Assembly: GCF_023757625.1 (NCBI RefSeq)
Contig: NZ_JALGBZ010000007.1
Span: 1 to 64,000, forward strand
Origin: Halomonas sp. S3-1-1
GTDB taxonomy: Bacteria; Pseudomonadota; Gammaproteobacteria; Pseudomonadales; Halomonadaceae
DNA: 64,000 bases
Direction of reading: 5' to 3'
A program made the position numbers and the translations under genes. A model generated the notes under the pieces. That model worked only from the letters and a program-made list of their open reading frames with translations, ran no database searches and was not told the DNA's origin. This document shows, in pieces, positions 1 to 7,915 of the stretch (the first letter of the stretch is position 1; the number at the start of each line of letters is the position of its first letter).

Positions 1-119
1 CGCCTGACGACCATGGCTTGCGTGAACCACCCGATCCCTTGCCGAACTCGGAAGTGAAACCGCAACGCGCCGATGGTAGTGTGGGGTCTCCCCATGCGAG
101 AGTAGGTTATCGTCAGGCA
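1..119 (+). rRNA. rrf: 5S ribosomal RNA, end of an rRNA operon
   Basis: The sequence reads as a complete or nearly complete 5S rRNA. The ends CGCCTGACG and CGTCAGGC pair as helix I, and the conserved internal blocks TGCCGAACTCGGAAGTGAAAC and GGTAGTGTGGGGTCTCCCC are present. It lies at the window edge, so one or two 5' bases may be missing. The 16S and 23S genes must lie upstream outside the window. A strong intrinsic terminator follows. Confidence 0.95.
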
Positions 120-128
120 CCTATCCCG

Positions 129-165
129 AAAAATCCCCCGTCTCGTTGAGGCGGGGGATTTTTTT
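129..165 (+). terminator. Rho-independent terminator of the rRNA operon
   Basis: A GC-rich hairpin (AAATCCCCCG ... CGGGGGATTT) with a short loop is followed by a run of T. It begins about ten bases after the 5S rRNA, as expected for the end of an rRNA operon. Confidence 0.9.
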
Positions 166-292
166 GCGTGCAGGAAAACCCGGAAGCATACGGCTTCGTT
201 TCGTAGAAGAGCGCTTTAGCCGGCGTGGGAATTTGTGCTTTCCCATTGAGCGCGTTAAAAGAGAAGAACACTCCCTTTCGAAAGCCACGCCC

Positions 293-889
293 ATGCGCCT
301 TCACGCCCATCAAAGTTTGCTTCTACTCATTGATTTTCAGTCGCGGCTGCTTCCCGTCATCCCCGGTGCCGAGCAAGGCATTCGTGAAGCGGGGTGGCTT
401 TCCGGCGTTGCCTGTGAGCTCGACGTGCCGGTTTGGCTGACCGAGCAAAATCCGGCGCAGCTGGGACACACCGATGCGTCGCTGACGCAGGCGCTGGGTG
501 AGCACGCGGTGTGGGAAAAGCAGCACTTCAGTATTACCGAGGAGCCCGCGTTCATGCGCGCGCTGGAAAAAGCAGAGCGAAAGCAAATCGTGCTGTGTGG
601 TACCGAGGCGCACATTTGCGTACTGCAGAGCGCGCTAGGGCTTTTGGAGGCGGGGTTCGAGGTGTACTGGCTGGTGGAAGCCACGCTGAGCCGGCGCCCG
701 GCAGAGGCTGAACTTGCCAGAGTGCGTGCTGCTCAGCACGGTGCGGTGAGCATAAGCGCCGACATGGCGGCTTACGAGTGGCTTCACCGCTGCGACACGG
801 CACTTTTCAAGCGACTTCACCGAGAGTTTTTAAAGCCCCGCGCCGGGCGGGCGCTGACGTTTTCTAGCGATCCTGCTCGCGGCGCGTAA
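293..889 (+). CDS. Isochorismatase-family cysteine hydrolase
   Basis: 198 aa. Cysteine hydrolase of the isochorismatase superfamily, which cleaves C-N or vinyl-ether bonds in small molecules. The expected Asp-Lys-Cys triad is visible: Asp in LLLIDFQSR near residue 14, Lys in WEKQHFS near residue 75 and the nucleophile in [10 protein letters not shown] near residue 107. The cis-peptide-type GTEAH segment before the Cys is typical of YcaC-like members. The substrate cannot be told from sequence. An in-frame upstream extension to base 146 runs into the rRNA terminator, so the ATG at 293 is preferred. The 3' end overlaps the convergent yaaA gene by 26 bp, with no terminator between them. Confidence 0.85.
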   Translation: MRLHAHQSLLLLIDFQSRLLPVIPGAEQGIREAGWLSGVACELDVPVWLTEQNPAQLGHTDASLTQALGEHAVWEKQHFSITEEPAFMRALEKAERKQIVLCGTEAHICVLQSALGLLEAGFEVYWLVEATLSRRPAEAELARVRAAQHGAVSISADMAAYEWLHRCDTALFKRLHREFLKPRAGRALTFSSDPARGA

Positions 890-1643
890 ACACTAACTCA
901 CGCTCGTGTGATGCGGCCTTGTCGAAACGATACCCCGCCACATCGAATTCCTTTAACGCCTCTGGCGAGTTGACCTGCTCGCGAATGATCCAAGCGCTCA
1001 TCAGTCCGCGCGCCTTTTTGGCGTAAAAACTGATGATCTTGTAGCTGCCGTTTTTTTCATCCTTGAACACCGGCGTCACGATCTCGGCGTCGAGCTTTTT
1101 GGCGTCTACCGCCTTGAAGTACTCGTTGGAGGCCAGGTTGACCAGCACGTTTGATCCGCTCTCATCAACCGCCTCGGAAAGGGCCGGCGTCAGAATCGGT
1201 TTCCAGTAGGCGTAGAGATCCTTGCCCGCGGCATTGGGCAGTTTGGTGCCCATCTCCAGACGGTAGGCCTGAATCAAATCCAGAGGGCGCAACAGCCCGT
1301 AAAGCCCGGAGAGAATACGCAGATGCTTCTGGGCGAAGCGGTTCTCCTTCTCGCTAAACGATTCGGCCTCGAGCCCTGTATACACGTCGCCCTGAAACGC
1401 CTGGGCGGCGGGCTTGGCATTATCCAGCGAAAACGGCGGCTGCCACTCCTTGAAGCGCGCGGCGTTAAGCCCGGCCAGTTTGTCGCTGATGCCCATCAAC
1501 TCGCTGATCTGCTGTGGGGAGTAGTCGCGCAAAATATCGATCAGCGGCTGGCTCTGCTCGAGAAAATCCGGCTGTGTGACGTTATCCGTCGTGGGCGGCG
1601 TTTCGAAATCCAGCGTTTTGGCTGGTGAGATGACGCTTAGCAT
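864..1643 (-). CDS. yaaA: YaaA (DUF328) peroxide-stress protein
   Basis: 259 aa, the normal length of the family (E. coli YaaA is 258 aa). The N-terminus [13 protein letters not shown], the internal [11 protein letters not shown]-like segment and the C-terminal [15 protein letters not shown] block are hallmarks. In E. coli YaaA is induced by OxyR and lowers free intracellular iron during H2O2 stress, and the protein binds DNA; this role is transferred from the family. A start 25 codons upstream is possible but adds a non-conserved tail, so ATG at 1643 is chosen. The gene is convergent with, and overlaps, the isochorismatase-like gene. Confidence 0.92.
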   Translation of the reverse strand: MLSVISPAKTLDFETPPTTDNVTQPDFLEQSQPLIDILRDYSPQQISELMGISDKLAGLNAARFKEWQPPFSLDNAKPAAQAFQGDVYTGLEAESFSEKENRFAQKHLRILSGLYGLLRPLDLIQAYRLEMGTKLPNAAGKDLYAYWKPILTPALSEAVDESGSNVLVNLASNEYFKAVDAKKLDAEIVTPVFKDEKNGSYKIISFYAKKARGLMSAWIIREQVNSPEALKEFDVAGYRFDKAASHERELVFTRREQDR

Positions 1644-1767
1644 TGCGGGCTCCTTGAGCGCGGCATATTGAGAAACAAACCGATAGTGAGTGCGGGCAAT
1701 GATACCAGGCCCCGGCATTTGCCGGGGCTATGGCGTCGATAGAAAAAGCGGACGAGCAGGGTATGGC

Positions 1768-2799
1768 TTAGGGGCTCGGGTTGGAAATTCGCTGATGGAT
1801 CGCGTCGATGCCTTCGAGCACCTCGTCATCGAGCTTGAGCGCTTCGCTTTCGAGGTTCGATTCGAGCTGCTCCATCGTGGTCGCGCCGATGATGTTGCTG
1901 GTCAAGAAAGGCCGCGAGTTGATGAAGGCGAGCGCCATCTGAGCCGGATCCAGACCGTGCTTTTGGGCCAGCGCGACGTACTCCTGGGTTGCCTGCTCCG
2001 CTTGGGGCGAGGTGTAGCGCTTAAAGCGTTCGTACAGCGTCAGGCGGCCCTTAGCGGGACGCGCGCCGTTTAAATACTTGCCCGACAAAACGCCGAAGGC
2101 TAGCGGCGAGTAGGCAAGAAGGCCAACGTCCTCCCGGTGGGCGATTTCGGCAAGGCCGACCTCGAAGGAACGATTCAGCAGGTTGTAGGGGTTTTGTATT
2201 GATGCCACGCGGGGCAGGTCGAACTCCTCGGCAAGCTGGAGCATGCGCATCACGCCCCAGGGCGTGTCGTTGGAGACGCCGATGGCGCGCACCTTGCCCG
2301 CATCGACCAGCTCCTTGAGCGCGCCAAGCGTCTCTTTCAACGGTGTGGCGTCTTGATCATCGGCGGCGGTGTAGCCAAGCTGGCCGAAGAAGTTGGTTTT
2401 GCGCTCCGGCCAGTGGAGCTGGTAAAGATCCACGTAGTCGGTTTGAAGACGCGCAAGGCTTGCATCGATCGCCTCATGAATGTGGGCGCGGTTCATGCGC
2501 GAACCGCCGCGAATATGCTCGACACCGGGACCGACGATCTTGGTCGCCAGTTTGATGTCGTCGCGGGCGCCGCGCGCCTTGAGCCAGCTGCCGACGTACT
2601 TTTCAGTCAGGCCCTGGGTCTCGGCCTTGGGCGGAACCGGGTACATTTCGGCGGTGTCGATAAAATTAATGCCGAACGCCACGGCGCGGTCGAGCTGTTC
2701 ATGGGCCTCGGCTTCGCTGTTTTGCTCACCATAGGTCATGGTGCCCAAACACAAGCGGCTGACATCGAGTCCGGTTCTGCCAAGTGGACGGGTCTGCAT
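1768..2799 (-). CDS. tas: Tas-type NADP(H)-dependent aldo/keto reductase
   Basis: 343 aa, matching E. coli Tas (346 aa) in length. It has an aldo/keto reductase TIM barrel: N-terminal RPLGRTGLDVSRLCLGTMTYG, catalytic-type Asp/Tyr in NFIDTAEMYP, Lys in IKLATKIVGP and His in YQLHWPER. The extended insert after the Tyr and the QNPYNLLNR segment fit the Tas subgroup. The family reduces aldehydes and ketones with NADPH; the physiological substrate is unknown. The start is well supported by a perfect AGGAGG seven bases before the ATG. It appears monocistronic and is divergent from the Sel1 gene. Confidence 0.9.
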   Translation of the reverse strand: MQTRPLGRTGLDVSRLCLGTMTYGEQNSEAEAHEQLDRAVAFGINFIDTAEMYPVPPKAETQGLTEKYVGSWLKARGARDDIKLATKIVGPGVEHIRGGSRMNRAHIHEAIDASLARLQTDYVDLYQLHWPERKTNFFGQLGYTAADDQDATPLKETLGALKELVDAGKVRAIGVSNDTPWGVMRMLQLAEEFDLPRVASIQNPYNLLNRSFEVGLAEIAHREDVGLLAYSPLAFGVLSGKYLNGARPAKGRLTLYERFKRYTSPQAEQATQEYVALAQKHGLDPAQMALAFINSRPFLTSNIIGATTMEQLESNLESEALKLDDEVLEGIDAIHQRISNPSP

Positions 2800-2911
2800 T
2801 CGTACCTCCTAAGCGGCGTAAAGGTTGCCCCACGGGCGGGCTTTAAGGCCCCTGCGGCAATAGCGTCAGAGCATGTTAGCGACCCCCGCTTCAACCGGCA
2901 AATGAAGGGGG

Positions 2912-2940
2912 TTGAGTCAAAGCGAAGGCAGGCGTATGCT
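2912..2940 (+). promoter_or_regulatory. Candidate sigma-70 promoter upstream of the Sel1 gene
   Basis: TTGAGT at 2912-2917 and TATGCT at 2935-2940 are separated by 17 bp, a good sigma-70 arrangement reading toward the Sel1 gene. Predicted from sequence only. An intrinsic-terminator-like hairpin follows almost immediately. Confidence 0.4.
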
Positions 2941-2954
2941 TGCCAGCCCATTCG

Positions 2955-2975
2955 CCGACCAAGGGTCGGTTTTTT
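2955..2975 (+). terminator. Terminator-like hairpin in the leader of the Sel1 gene
   Basis: CCGACC, a 3-nt loop, GGTCGG and then six T: a short but canonical intrinsic terminator on the + strand. The only gene upstream (the Tas homologue) is on the opposite strand, so it does not end a known gene. It may act as an attenuator or mark a tiny RNA. Confidence 0.5.
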
Positions 2976-3042
2976 CGTAGGGTTAGCCGTTTGAGCGGGT
3001 TGGCTAGCTAAAGCTTTCAACAGATAGGCAGGGTGGTTTGCC

Positions 3043-3528
3043 ATGCCGCAGGCATCATCTTTGTTTATTCGGCTCGAGTTTCGTTTGGCCGAACAGCTGT
3101 TTCGTTCCCGGTGGTTGCTCCCCCATTCGCGCCGCACTCAGCGTTTAACCATGCGCCTTTACAAGCGCTGCGCCGAGGCCGGGCATCCGGACGCGCTCTC
3201 CACCTACGGCCAAATGCTGTTTCATAAAAGCCGTTCGCCACAGGACAAGGCGCGTGGCGCGCGCTACGTGCTGGAAGCCGCCCAGGCCGGCGACGTTCAG
3301 TCGCAATATCAGGCCGCGCGTATTCACGAGCACGGCTGCGTGCAGTACCCGTGCCGCGAGGATTACGCGGTGACCTGGTACGCCCGCGCCGCCCAAAGGG
3401 GCCACCGCCTCGCCGCCGAGCGCCTGTCGCGCGCCTATGCGCGCGGCGAGCTAGGCCTGGGCATCGATTGCGAGCGCTCCGCCTACTGGGAAAGCATCGC
3501 CAACCCCACCCAGGTGGTGGCGGCGTGA
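3043..3528 (+). CDS. Sel1-repeat protein
   Basis: 161 aa. A short helix-turn-helix repeat protein. At least three Sel1-like units are visible: LYKRCAEAGHPDALSTYG, YVLEAAQAGDVQSQYQAARI and WYARAAQRGHRLAAERLSRA, each with the small-residue pattern and about 36-residue spacing. Such proteins act as interaction scaffolds; no partner can be named. No signal peptide is obvious, although the first 25 residues are basic and hydrophobic. An SD-like AGGGTGG lies before the ATG. The next gene begins ten bases downstream, suggesting co-transcription. Confidence 0.75.
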   Translation: MPQASSLFIRLEFRLAEQLFRSRWLLPHSRRTQRLTMRLYKRCAEAGHPDALSTYGQMLFHKSRSPQDKARGARYVLEAAQAGDVQSQYQAARIHEHGCVQYPCREDYAVTWYARAAQRGHRLAAERLSRAYARGELGLGIDCERSAYWESIANPTQVVAA

Positions 3529-3538
3529 CGGTGGATCG

Positions 3539-4072
3539 ATGACACACTCTGCCGGTGAGCCGCTGCCGACCGTTCTAGATATCGAAGCCTCGGGCTTTGG
3601 CCGCGGCAGCTACCCGATCGAGATCGGCCTGGCCCGCGCCGATGGGAGCTGCTGCGCGTTTCTGGTACAGCCCTTGGAAGAGTGGACGCACTGGGACCCG
3701 AAGGCGGAGCTTCTGCACGGTATTTCCCGAGAACGGCTTTTTCAGGAAGGGTACCCGGTGCGCCAGGTCGCTTGCTGGCTCAACGATGAGCTTTCCGAGC
3801 TTGGCAAGGCCTACAGCGATAGCTGGGGCTACGACAACACCTGGCTTTCGCTGCTGTTTCACCACGCCGGTATGCTGCCGCGCTTTCGCTTGGAAGCCCT
3901 GCGGATTCTGATGACCGAGCCCCAGCAGGCGCTTTGGAGCCAGACCAAAGAAGCGATCATTGGCGACCAGTCCATTCAGCGCCACCGGGCCGGCGACGAC
4001 GCGCGCCTTCTCCAGCTTACCTTCGAGCGTACCCGCGCCGACCTTCAGAGCGTGATGACTAAACCCTCCTGA
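3539..4072 (+). CDS. DEDD-family 3'-5' exonuclease
   Basis: 177 aa. RNase T / DnaQ-like exonuclease. Exo I is VLDIEASGFG (Asp and Glu), Exo II is the GYDNTW region (Asp) and Exo III is HRAGDDARLLQL (His and Asp four residues later), so the metal-binding set looks complete. Only the catalytic domain is present. The substrate (DNA or RNA ends) is not determined by the sequence. It lies 10 bp after the Sel1 gene, probably in the same transcript. Confidence 0.8.
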   Translation: MTHSAGEPLPTVLDIEASGFGRGSYPIEIGLARADGSCCAFLVQPLEEWTHWDPKAELLHGISRERLFQEGYPVRQVACWLNDELSELGKAYSDSWGYDNTWLSLLFHHAGMLPRFRLEALRILMTEPQQALWSQTKEAIIGDQSIQRHRAGDDARLLQLTFERTRADLQSVMTKPS

Positions 4073-4088
4073 GCGTAGTTCTCAACGC

Positions 4089-4634
4089 CTACTTCAACTG
4101 GCTCTCCAGCGCCTCGACGAGCGCTTTCGGAGTGTCGGCATCCATAAGCATGGCGCGGGTCGACGCGCCGAGAAAACCGTGCTCGACGGTGTTGTCCAAA
4201 AAGGCCAATAGCGGGGCGTAGAAGCCTTCGGTATCCAGCAGCGCCAAGGGCTTTTCGTGCAGTCCGAGATAACCCCAGGTCCAGATTTCGAACAGCTCTT
4301 CGAACGTGCCGATACCGCCGGGCAGCGCCACGAAAGCATCAGCGTGGGCGGCCATGGTGGCCTTGCGCTCGTGCATGTTGGACACCCGAATCAGCTCGGT
4401 CAGCCCGAAGTGGGCCTGCTCGCGCTCGACCAAATGGGTCGGCATGACGCCGATTACCTCGCCGCCAGCTTCGAGAGCGGCGTTAGCTAGCGCCCCCATG
4501 AGCCCCACGCGCGCCCCGCCGTACACCAGGGTGTGGCCGCGATTCGCCAGAGTTTCGCCCAGCGACCGGGCCGCTTCCATGAAGGCAGGGCTTTGGCCCT
4601 CGCGCGAGCCAAGATAAACGCAGATGCGCGACAT
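4089..4634 (-). CDS. LOG-family (TIGR00730) Rossmann-fold protein
   Basis: 181 aa. Carries both signature motifs of the LOG/YvdD family: GGARVGLMG near residue 40 and the catalytic PGGIGTFEELFE near residue 105. Members hydrolyse the N-glycosidic bond of nucleoside 5'-monophosphates and are annotated as cytokinin riboside 5'-monophosphate phosphoribohydrolases. In bacteria the real role is probably nucleotide salvage or housecleaning. Its length is typical. It is convergent with the exonuclease gene. Confidence 0.9.
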   Translation of the reverse strand: MSRICVYLGSREGQSPAFMEAARSLGETLANRGHTLVYGGARVGLMGALANAALEAGGEVIGVMPTHLVEREQAHFGLTELIRVSNMHERKATMAAHADAFVALPGGIGTFEELFEIWTWGYLGLHEKPLALLDTEGFYAPLLAFLDNTVEHGFLGASTRAMLMDADTPKALVEALESQLK

Positions 4635-4680
4635 AGCGTGATTCCTGTAATGCAGTGGCCGAAATGAAGGGAAGAGAACG

Positions 4681-5199
4681 CTAGACGTAGCGGTCGATCT
4701 GGTAGTGCTCGTCCATCCAGGCGCCGATCACGTTGTGGCTACCCAGGTGATGGGCGTACTGGGTGTGCAGGCATCGAATCTGCTGCCAGTTGCTGATGCC
4801 GCCGATGCCGCGCTCGGTCAGCACCTCGCGGTAGCCGAGCCGTTCGACCTCGCTGCGCTGCGCCTCGCTCATGAACGACCAGCGCGCCGCCACGTAGTCG
4901 CGGTGGCTCTGGCGGTAGCGCTCCAGAAACTCGGGCTCCTCCTGCAGGCGCTGCTCCAGCGACTTGATCACCCCGACCGCCTCGACCCGCGAGATTTCGA
5001 TCTTGAGCACGTCCGAGCAGAGCCAGTAAAGCGTGGGAAAGGGCTTGCCGTCGACGATCGGCGCCATGCGAAGCGCCAAGGGCGTGCCGTGTTCGTCTTC
5101 AGCGGCGACGGCTTCGATACCGCGGGGCGCCCGGCCCAGCTGTCGGGTGATGATCTCAAGCTGGTGCTCGGTGGGGGCGTGATCGGTACGGATTACCAT
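4681..5199 (-). CDS. DUF501 family protein
   Basis: 172 aa. Matches the DUF501 pattern: RQLGRAPRGIEAVAAED near the N-terminus, a central PFPTLYWLCSD and C-terminal GIGGISNWQQIRCLHTQYAHHL. The family is conserved in proteobacteria and actinobacteria, with no established function. The ATG at 5199 is preferred to the TTG just before it. It starts 11 bp after the end of the upstream small gene, so the two are likely co-transcribed. Confidence 0.85.
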   Translation of the reverse strand: MVIRTDHAPTEHQLEIITRQLGRAPRGIEAVAAEDEHGTPLALRMAPIVDGKPFPTLYWLCSDVLKIEISRVEAVGVIKSLEQRLQEEPEFLERYRQSHRDYVAARWSFMSEAQRSEVERLGYREVLTERGIGGISNWQQIRCLHTQYAHHLGSHNVIGAWMDEHYQIDRYV

Positions 5200-5210
5200 C
5201 AAAAAATCTC

Positions 5211-5513
5211 TTAGCGTTGCTCGTCTCGAACAAATTTATTGGAGCGGCCCACGGCGCGGAAAAAGCAGCGGTTGAGCTGCTCCGGGGAGGCGACGTAGGA
5301 CCAGGTGCGCTCGCAGTACTCGGCGGCGCGCGCGATCAGCACGTCATACAGACGATTGAACGGGGCATCATAATCGTAGGGGTCGGCGCCGAACAAGCGG
5401 ATATGCGGGTAGTCGGCGAAACGCTCCACGAAATAGCGCTCCAGGTCCGCCTCCACGGTCTTGTGCCTGGCCGTATTGTCCGGCTCGAGCCAAAGGTTGT
5501 AGCGTATGGCCAT
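5211..5513 (-). CDS. Conserved hypothetical protein
   Basis: 100 aa. Not recognised. The protein is rich in aromatic and charged residues (RYNLWLEPDN, PHIRLFGADPYDYD, FFRAVGRSNKFV) and has no signal peptide or membrane segment. ATG at 5513 is chosen because AGGAGAG precedes it at good spacing, while the longer frame has an atypical Pro/Arg-rich start. It lies between the thioesterase gene (31 bp upstream) and the DUF501 gene (11 bp downstream), which suggests a three-gene unit. Confidence 0.65.
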   Translation of the reverse strand: MAIRYNLWLEPDNTARHKTVEADLERYFVERFADYPHIRLFGADPYDYDAPFNRLYDVLIARAAEYCERTWSYVASPEQLNRCFFRAVGRSNKFVRDEQR

Positions 5514-5544
5514 AATCTCTCCTGCGCCCGGCGCGGGCGGTGGA

Positions 5545-5946
5545 TCAGGCGGGCGCGTCCTGTAGGTGCGCCGACAGCGCCTCGCGAAGCTCACCTTCGA
5601 TGGGCAGCGCGCGCTTGGCCTGATGATCGAATTGCAGCATGACGGTGTGGCCCACGTTGGTCAGCTTCCCCAACTGATGCGCTTCCTGGGTCACCGTGAA
5701 CGAGCTGTTGCCCAAACGCGTCAGGTAGGTACGCACTTCGACGGGGTGACCGTAAAACAGTTCAGCGCGGTAGTCGACTTCCATTCGCGCCATCATCAGC
5801 CGCCACTTTTTGGGGTCGAGATCCGGCGTGAACAGCGTGAACAGGTCGTTGCGCGCAAGCTCAAACCAGGCGGGCAGGCGCGTGTTGTTGATGTGGCCAA
5901 GCGCGTCGGTGTCATAAAAAGCGGGTTCGATGGTGCGTGTGAACAT
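5545..5946 (-). CDS. 4HBT hot-dog acyl-CoA thioesterase
   Basis: 133 aa. Single hot-dog domain of the YbgC/4-hydroxybenzoyl-CoA thioesterase type. The active-site loop FYDTDALGHINN near residue 10 has the catalytic Asp and the GHINN stretch. The family hydrolyses acyl-CoA thioesters in the cytoplasm; chain-length preference is not predictable. SD AGAAGGG precedes the ATG. It is the first gene of a probable three-gene unit with the 100-aa and DUF501 proteins. Confidence 0.88.
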   Translation of the reverse strand: MFTRTIEPAFYDTDALGHINNTRLPAWFELARNDLFTLFTPDLDPKKWRLMMARMEVDYRAELFYGHPVEVRTYLTRLGNSSFTVTQEAHQLGKLTNVGHTVMLQFDHQAKRALPIEGELREALSAHLQDAPA

Positions 5947-6000
5947 GGGCGTCCCTTCTAAAGAGTGAAATACCTGGCATGGATGCCTGGTCGCGTTGGG

Positions 6001-6825
6001 TCAAGCGCTGGGCGTGGCGGCGAGCCGGCGTGCGCTCCACCAGCGCTGAAGTTTCATCCAGCCCAGAAGCCATAGCGTCGCGACCAAAAAGCCGGCCAGC
6101 GTCCCCTGTACCAGCCCCCAGGTATCGTAAGTATAGGAAACGCACAGCGCATAGCTCCAGAGCGAACCAAGCCCCATGGGGTAGTGTTTGATGACCGTGG
6201 CGGTCGGGGCGGGCCCCTGGCTTAGGTGAAGAATCAGCAAAAAGGGCAGCATGGTGATCGGGAAGGCGGCAAGCGTGCCCGCCCAGGCGGTGGGCACCCA
6301 GTGAGCCAGCGTGGTAATGACGAAAATGATGGCTGTTGCCAGCAGCGCGCGCGCGAAAAGTGCCCGCCAAGAGAACGGCGCCCTGGCGCTGGCCACGCTT
6401 TCGGGAATACGCCGAAAGAGCAGGCTGAAAACCACGATAGCGCACAGCGTTACCAGCGTGCCGGAGAGCCGCGTGAAATCGAACCGGGCGAGTACCATGC
6501 TCACAATGAGCCAGGCCACGAGCCCGCCGCAGGTTCCCTGCAGGACACCTTTCATGCCGGGTTTTCGCCCGCAAAGCCAGTAGCCCGCGCCGAGGGCCAT
6601 GGTGGCGGTAAAGCCTGCCAGGGTATGGACCGCGCTTTGCGCAGCGTAGAGCGGTGAGATTTCAAGGCCAATGAAAAAAAGCGCCAGCGCCGTGCCCAGT
6701 GGATAGCCCGCCAAAAGTCCGGCGACCCGAGGACTCACCCGTACTGCGATAACGCCCAGGCCCAGCACCATACCCACCGAGGCGGCGATCTTGGCTAGCT
6801 GCCAGCTGAGAGGAACTTCCAGCAT
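6001..6825 (-). CDS. Polytopic inner-membrane protein with two related halves
   Basis: 274 aa with about eight to nine hydrophobic segments. The two halves share a Gly/Pro motif: VAGLLAGYPLGTALALFFIG near residue 35 and WAGTLAAFPITMLPFLLILH near residue 185, consistent with an internal duplication. This looks like a small permease, but I cannot assign a family or substrate. AAGGAT precedes the ATG. Its start lies very close to the divergent HNH gene, so the promoters must overlap. Confidence 0.7.
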   Translation of the reverse strand: MLEVPLSWQLAKIAASVGMVLGLGVIAVRVSPRVAGLLAGYPLGTALALFFIGLEISPLYAAQSAVHTLAGFTATMALGAGYWLCGRKPGMKGVLQGTCGGLVAWLIVSMVLARFDFTRLSGTLVTLCAIVVFSLLFRRIPESVASARAPFSWRALFARALLATAIIFVITTLAHWVPTAWAGTLAAFPITMLPFLLILHLSQGPAPTATVIKHYPMGLGSLWSYALCVSYTYDTWGLVQGTLAGFLVATLWLLGWMKLQRWWSARRLAATPSA

Positions 6826-6888
6826 TCTCGATTATCCTTGTAAGTATTAATGATTTTTAAGTTCCGCCGCTCAGGAGATCCAGGTTTC

Positions 6889-7242
6889 GTGGATACCGCG
6901 CCCTCATCTGGCCATTCGCTGTCGCCGCCTGCCAAACCGGCGCAGTGCGAGCTTTGCCATCGAGCCGCCGCGCTCACCAAGCACCACCTCATTCCCCGTA
7001 CGCTGCACAACAAGCCGCGCTATCGAAAACGCTACAGCCGCGAGGAGCGCTTGACCGCCATCGCTTGGCTTTGCCACCCCTGCCACAAGCATATCCACCG
7101 GCTTTTTAGTGAGCGCGAGCTGGCAGATCGTTTCCCGAGCGTCGAGGCGCTGGCCGAAGATCCGGACATTCGCGCCTTCGTCGAGTGGCTATCCACCAAG
7201 CCCGCCGGGTTCAAACCGAAATCGCCGGTGCGCAAGCGCTGA
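6889..7242 (+). CDS. HNH-type zinc-finger nuclease-like protein
   Basis: 117 aa from GTG 6889; an ATG at 6850 would give 130 aa but has no ribosome binding site, whereas AGGAG lies before 6889. Contains a Cys4-type HNH core: CELCHRAA, KHHLIPRTLHNK, LCHPCHKHIHRLF. The first His pair and the final HKHIH supply the catalytic positions of the beta-beta-alpha-metal fold. It has no partner domain, so it could be a standalone nuclease or an RNA/DNA-binding protein. It is divergent from the membrane protein gene. Confidence 0.7.
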   Translation: MDTAPSSGHSLSPPAKPAQCELCHRAAALTKHHLIPRTLHNKPRYRKRYSREERLTAIAWLCHPCHKHIHRLFSERELADRFPSVEALAEDPDIRAFVEWLSTKPAGFKPKSPVRKR

Positions 7243-7254
7243 GCCTGCGCGATT

Positions 7255-7274
7255 CGGGCATCGAGCGATGCCCG
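7255..7274. other. Perfect 9-bp inverted repeat after the HNH gene
   Basis: CGGGCATCG and CGATGCCCG separated by only 2 nt, 12 bp after the HNH stop codon. It lacks a clear T tract, so it is either a weak terminator or an mRNA-stabilising hairpin. The rest of 7275-7445 shows no gene. Confidence 0.5.
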
Positions 7275-7445
7275 TTGCTAGCGGCGCCACGCCCCATGGT
7301 CGTTTATATTCGCTGGGCTTCATATAAGCACTTTGTATACAAGCGAGCGAAACGAAAAAGCGAATAGTCGGCAATGACAAAGGTGGAGGATAAAGACGGG
7401 GGCGATGACAACGAAGAGACACGCCGGAGCCACCGGCGCGGCGGG

Positions 7446-7877
7446 TTAGATCAGGCGCAGGCCCTGCTGGTCGCGCCAAGCGGCGTCGAGGGCCTGCTCA
7501 AGCGGTGCCTGGAGATGGGTAGGCAGCGCGGCGCGGGCGGCTTCTTGTGAATCGAACGCGCGGTTCTTGAGCCAGCAGTAGGCCCAGGCGCACGCCTCTT
7601 CATCGCTTTGTGGCGTGGGGCGGGCGGGCATCTGGTTAAGCAAAAAGACCGCGGTGCGCGGCGCCCAAAGCGGCATGGCGCCATCGCTGTCTTCGCTCCA
7701 GCGCGCGAGATCCAGGCCGCTGGGCGTGGTTTCCGGCGTGCCCAGCTTGGCGACCCGCGCGGTTTCCGCCAGAATGAGCGCCAGCTGGTCGGCATCCGCC
7801 TGACCCAGCGAGCGCCACTGGCGTAAAAGCGCCGCCAGCCCTGCGCGCATCTTGGTGTAAAAGTCGTTTTGCGCCAT
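7446..7877 (-). CDS. Conserved hypothetical protein
   Basis: 143 aa from ATG 7877; TTG 7889 is a possible longer start. Not recognised. It is a small, Ala/Leu/Trp-rich soluble protein with amphipathic helices (MRAGLAALLRQWRSLGQADADQL region, WAYCWLKNRAFDSQEAARAA region), no signal peptide and no membrane segment. It is divergent from the malY-like gene, with 38 bp between the starts. Confidence 0.55.
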   Translation of the reverse strand: MAQNDFYTKMRAGLAALLRQWRSLGQADADQLALILAETARVAKLGTPETTPSGLDLARWSEDSDGAMPLWAPRTAVFLLNQMPARPTPQSDEEACAWAYCWLKNRAFDSQEAARAALPTHLQAPLEQALDAAWRDQQGLRLI

Positions 7878-7915
7878 GCTCGTCGTCAATCCTTTCGCAA
7901 TCAGTGAGAACTCTC

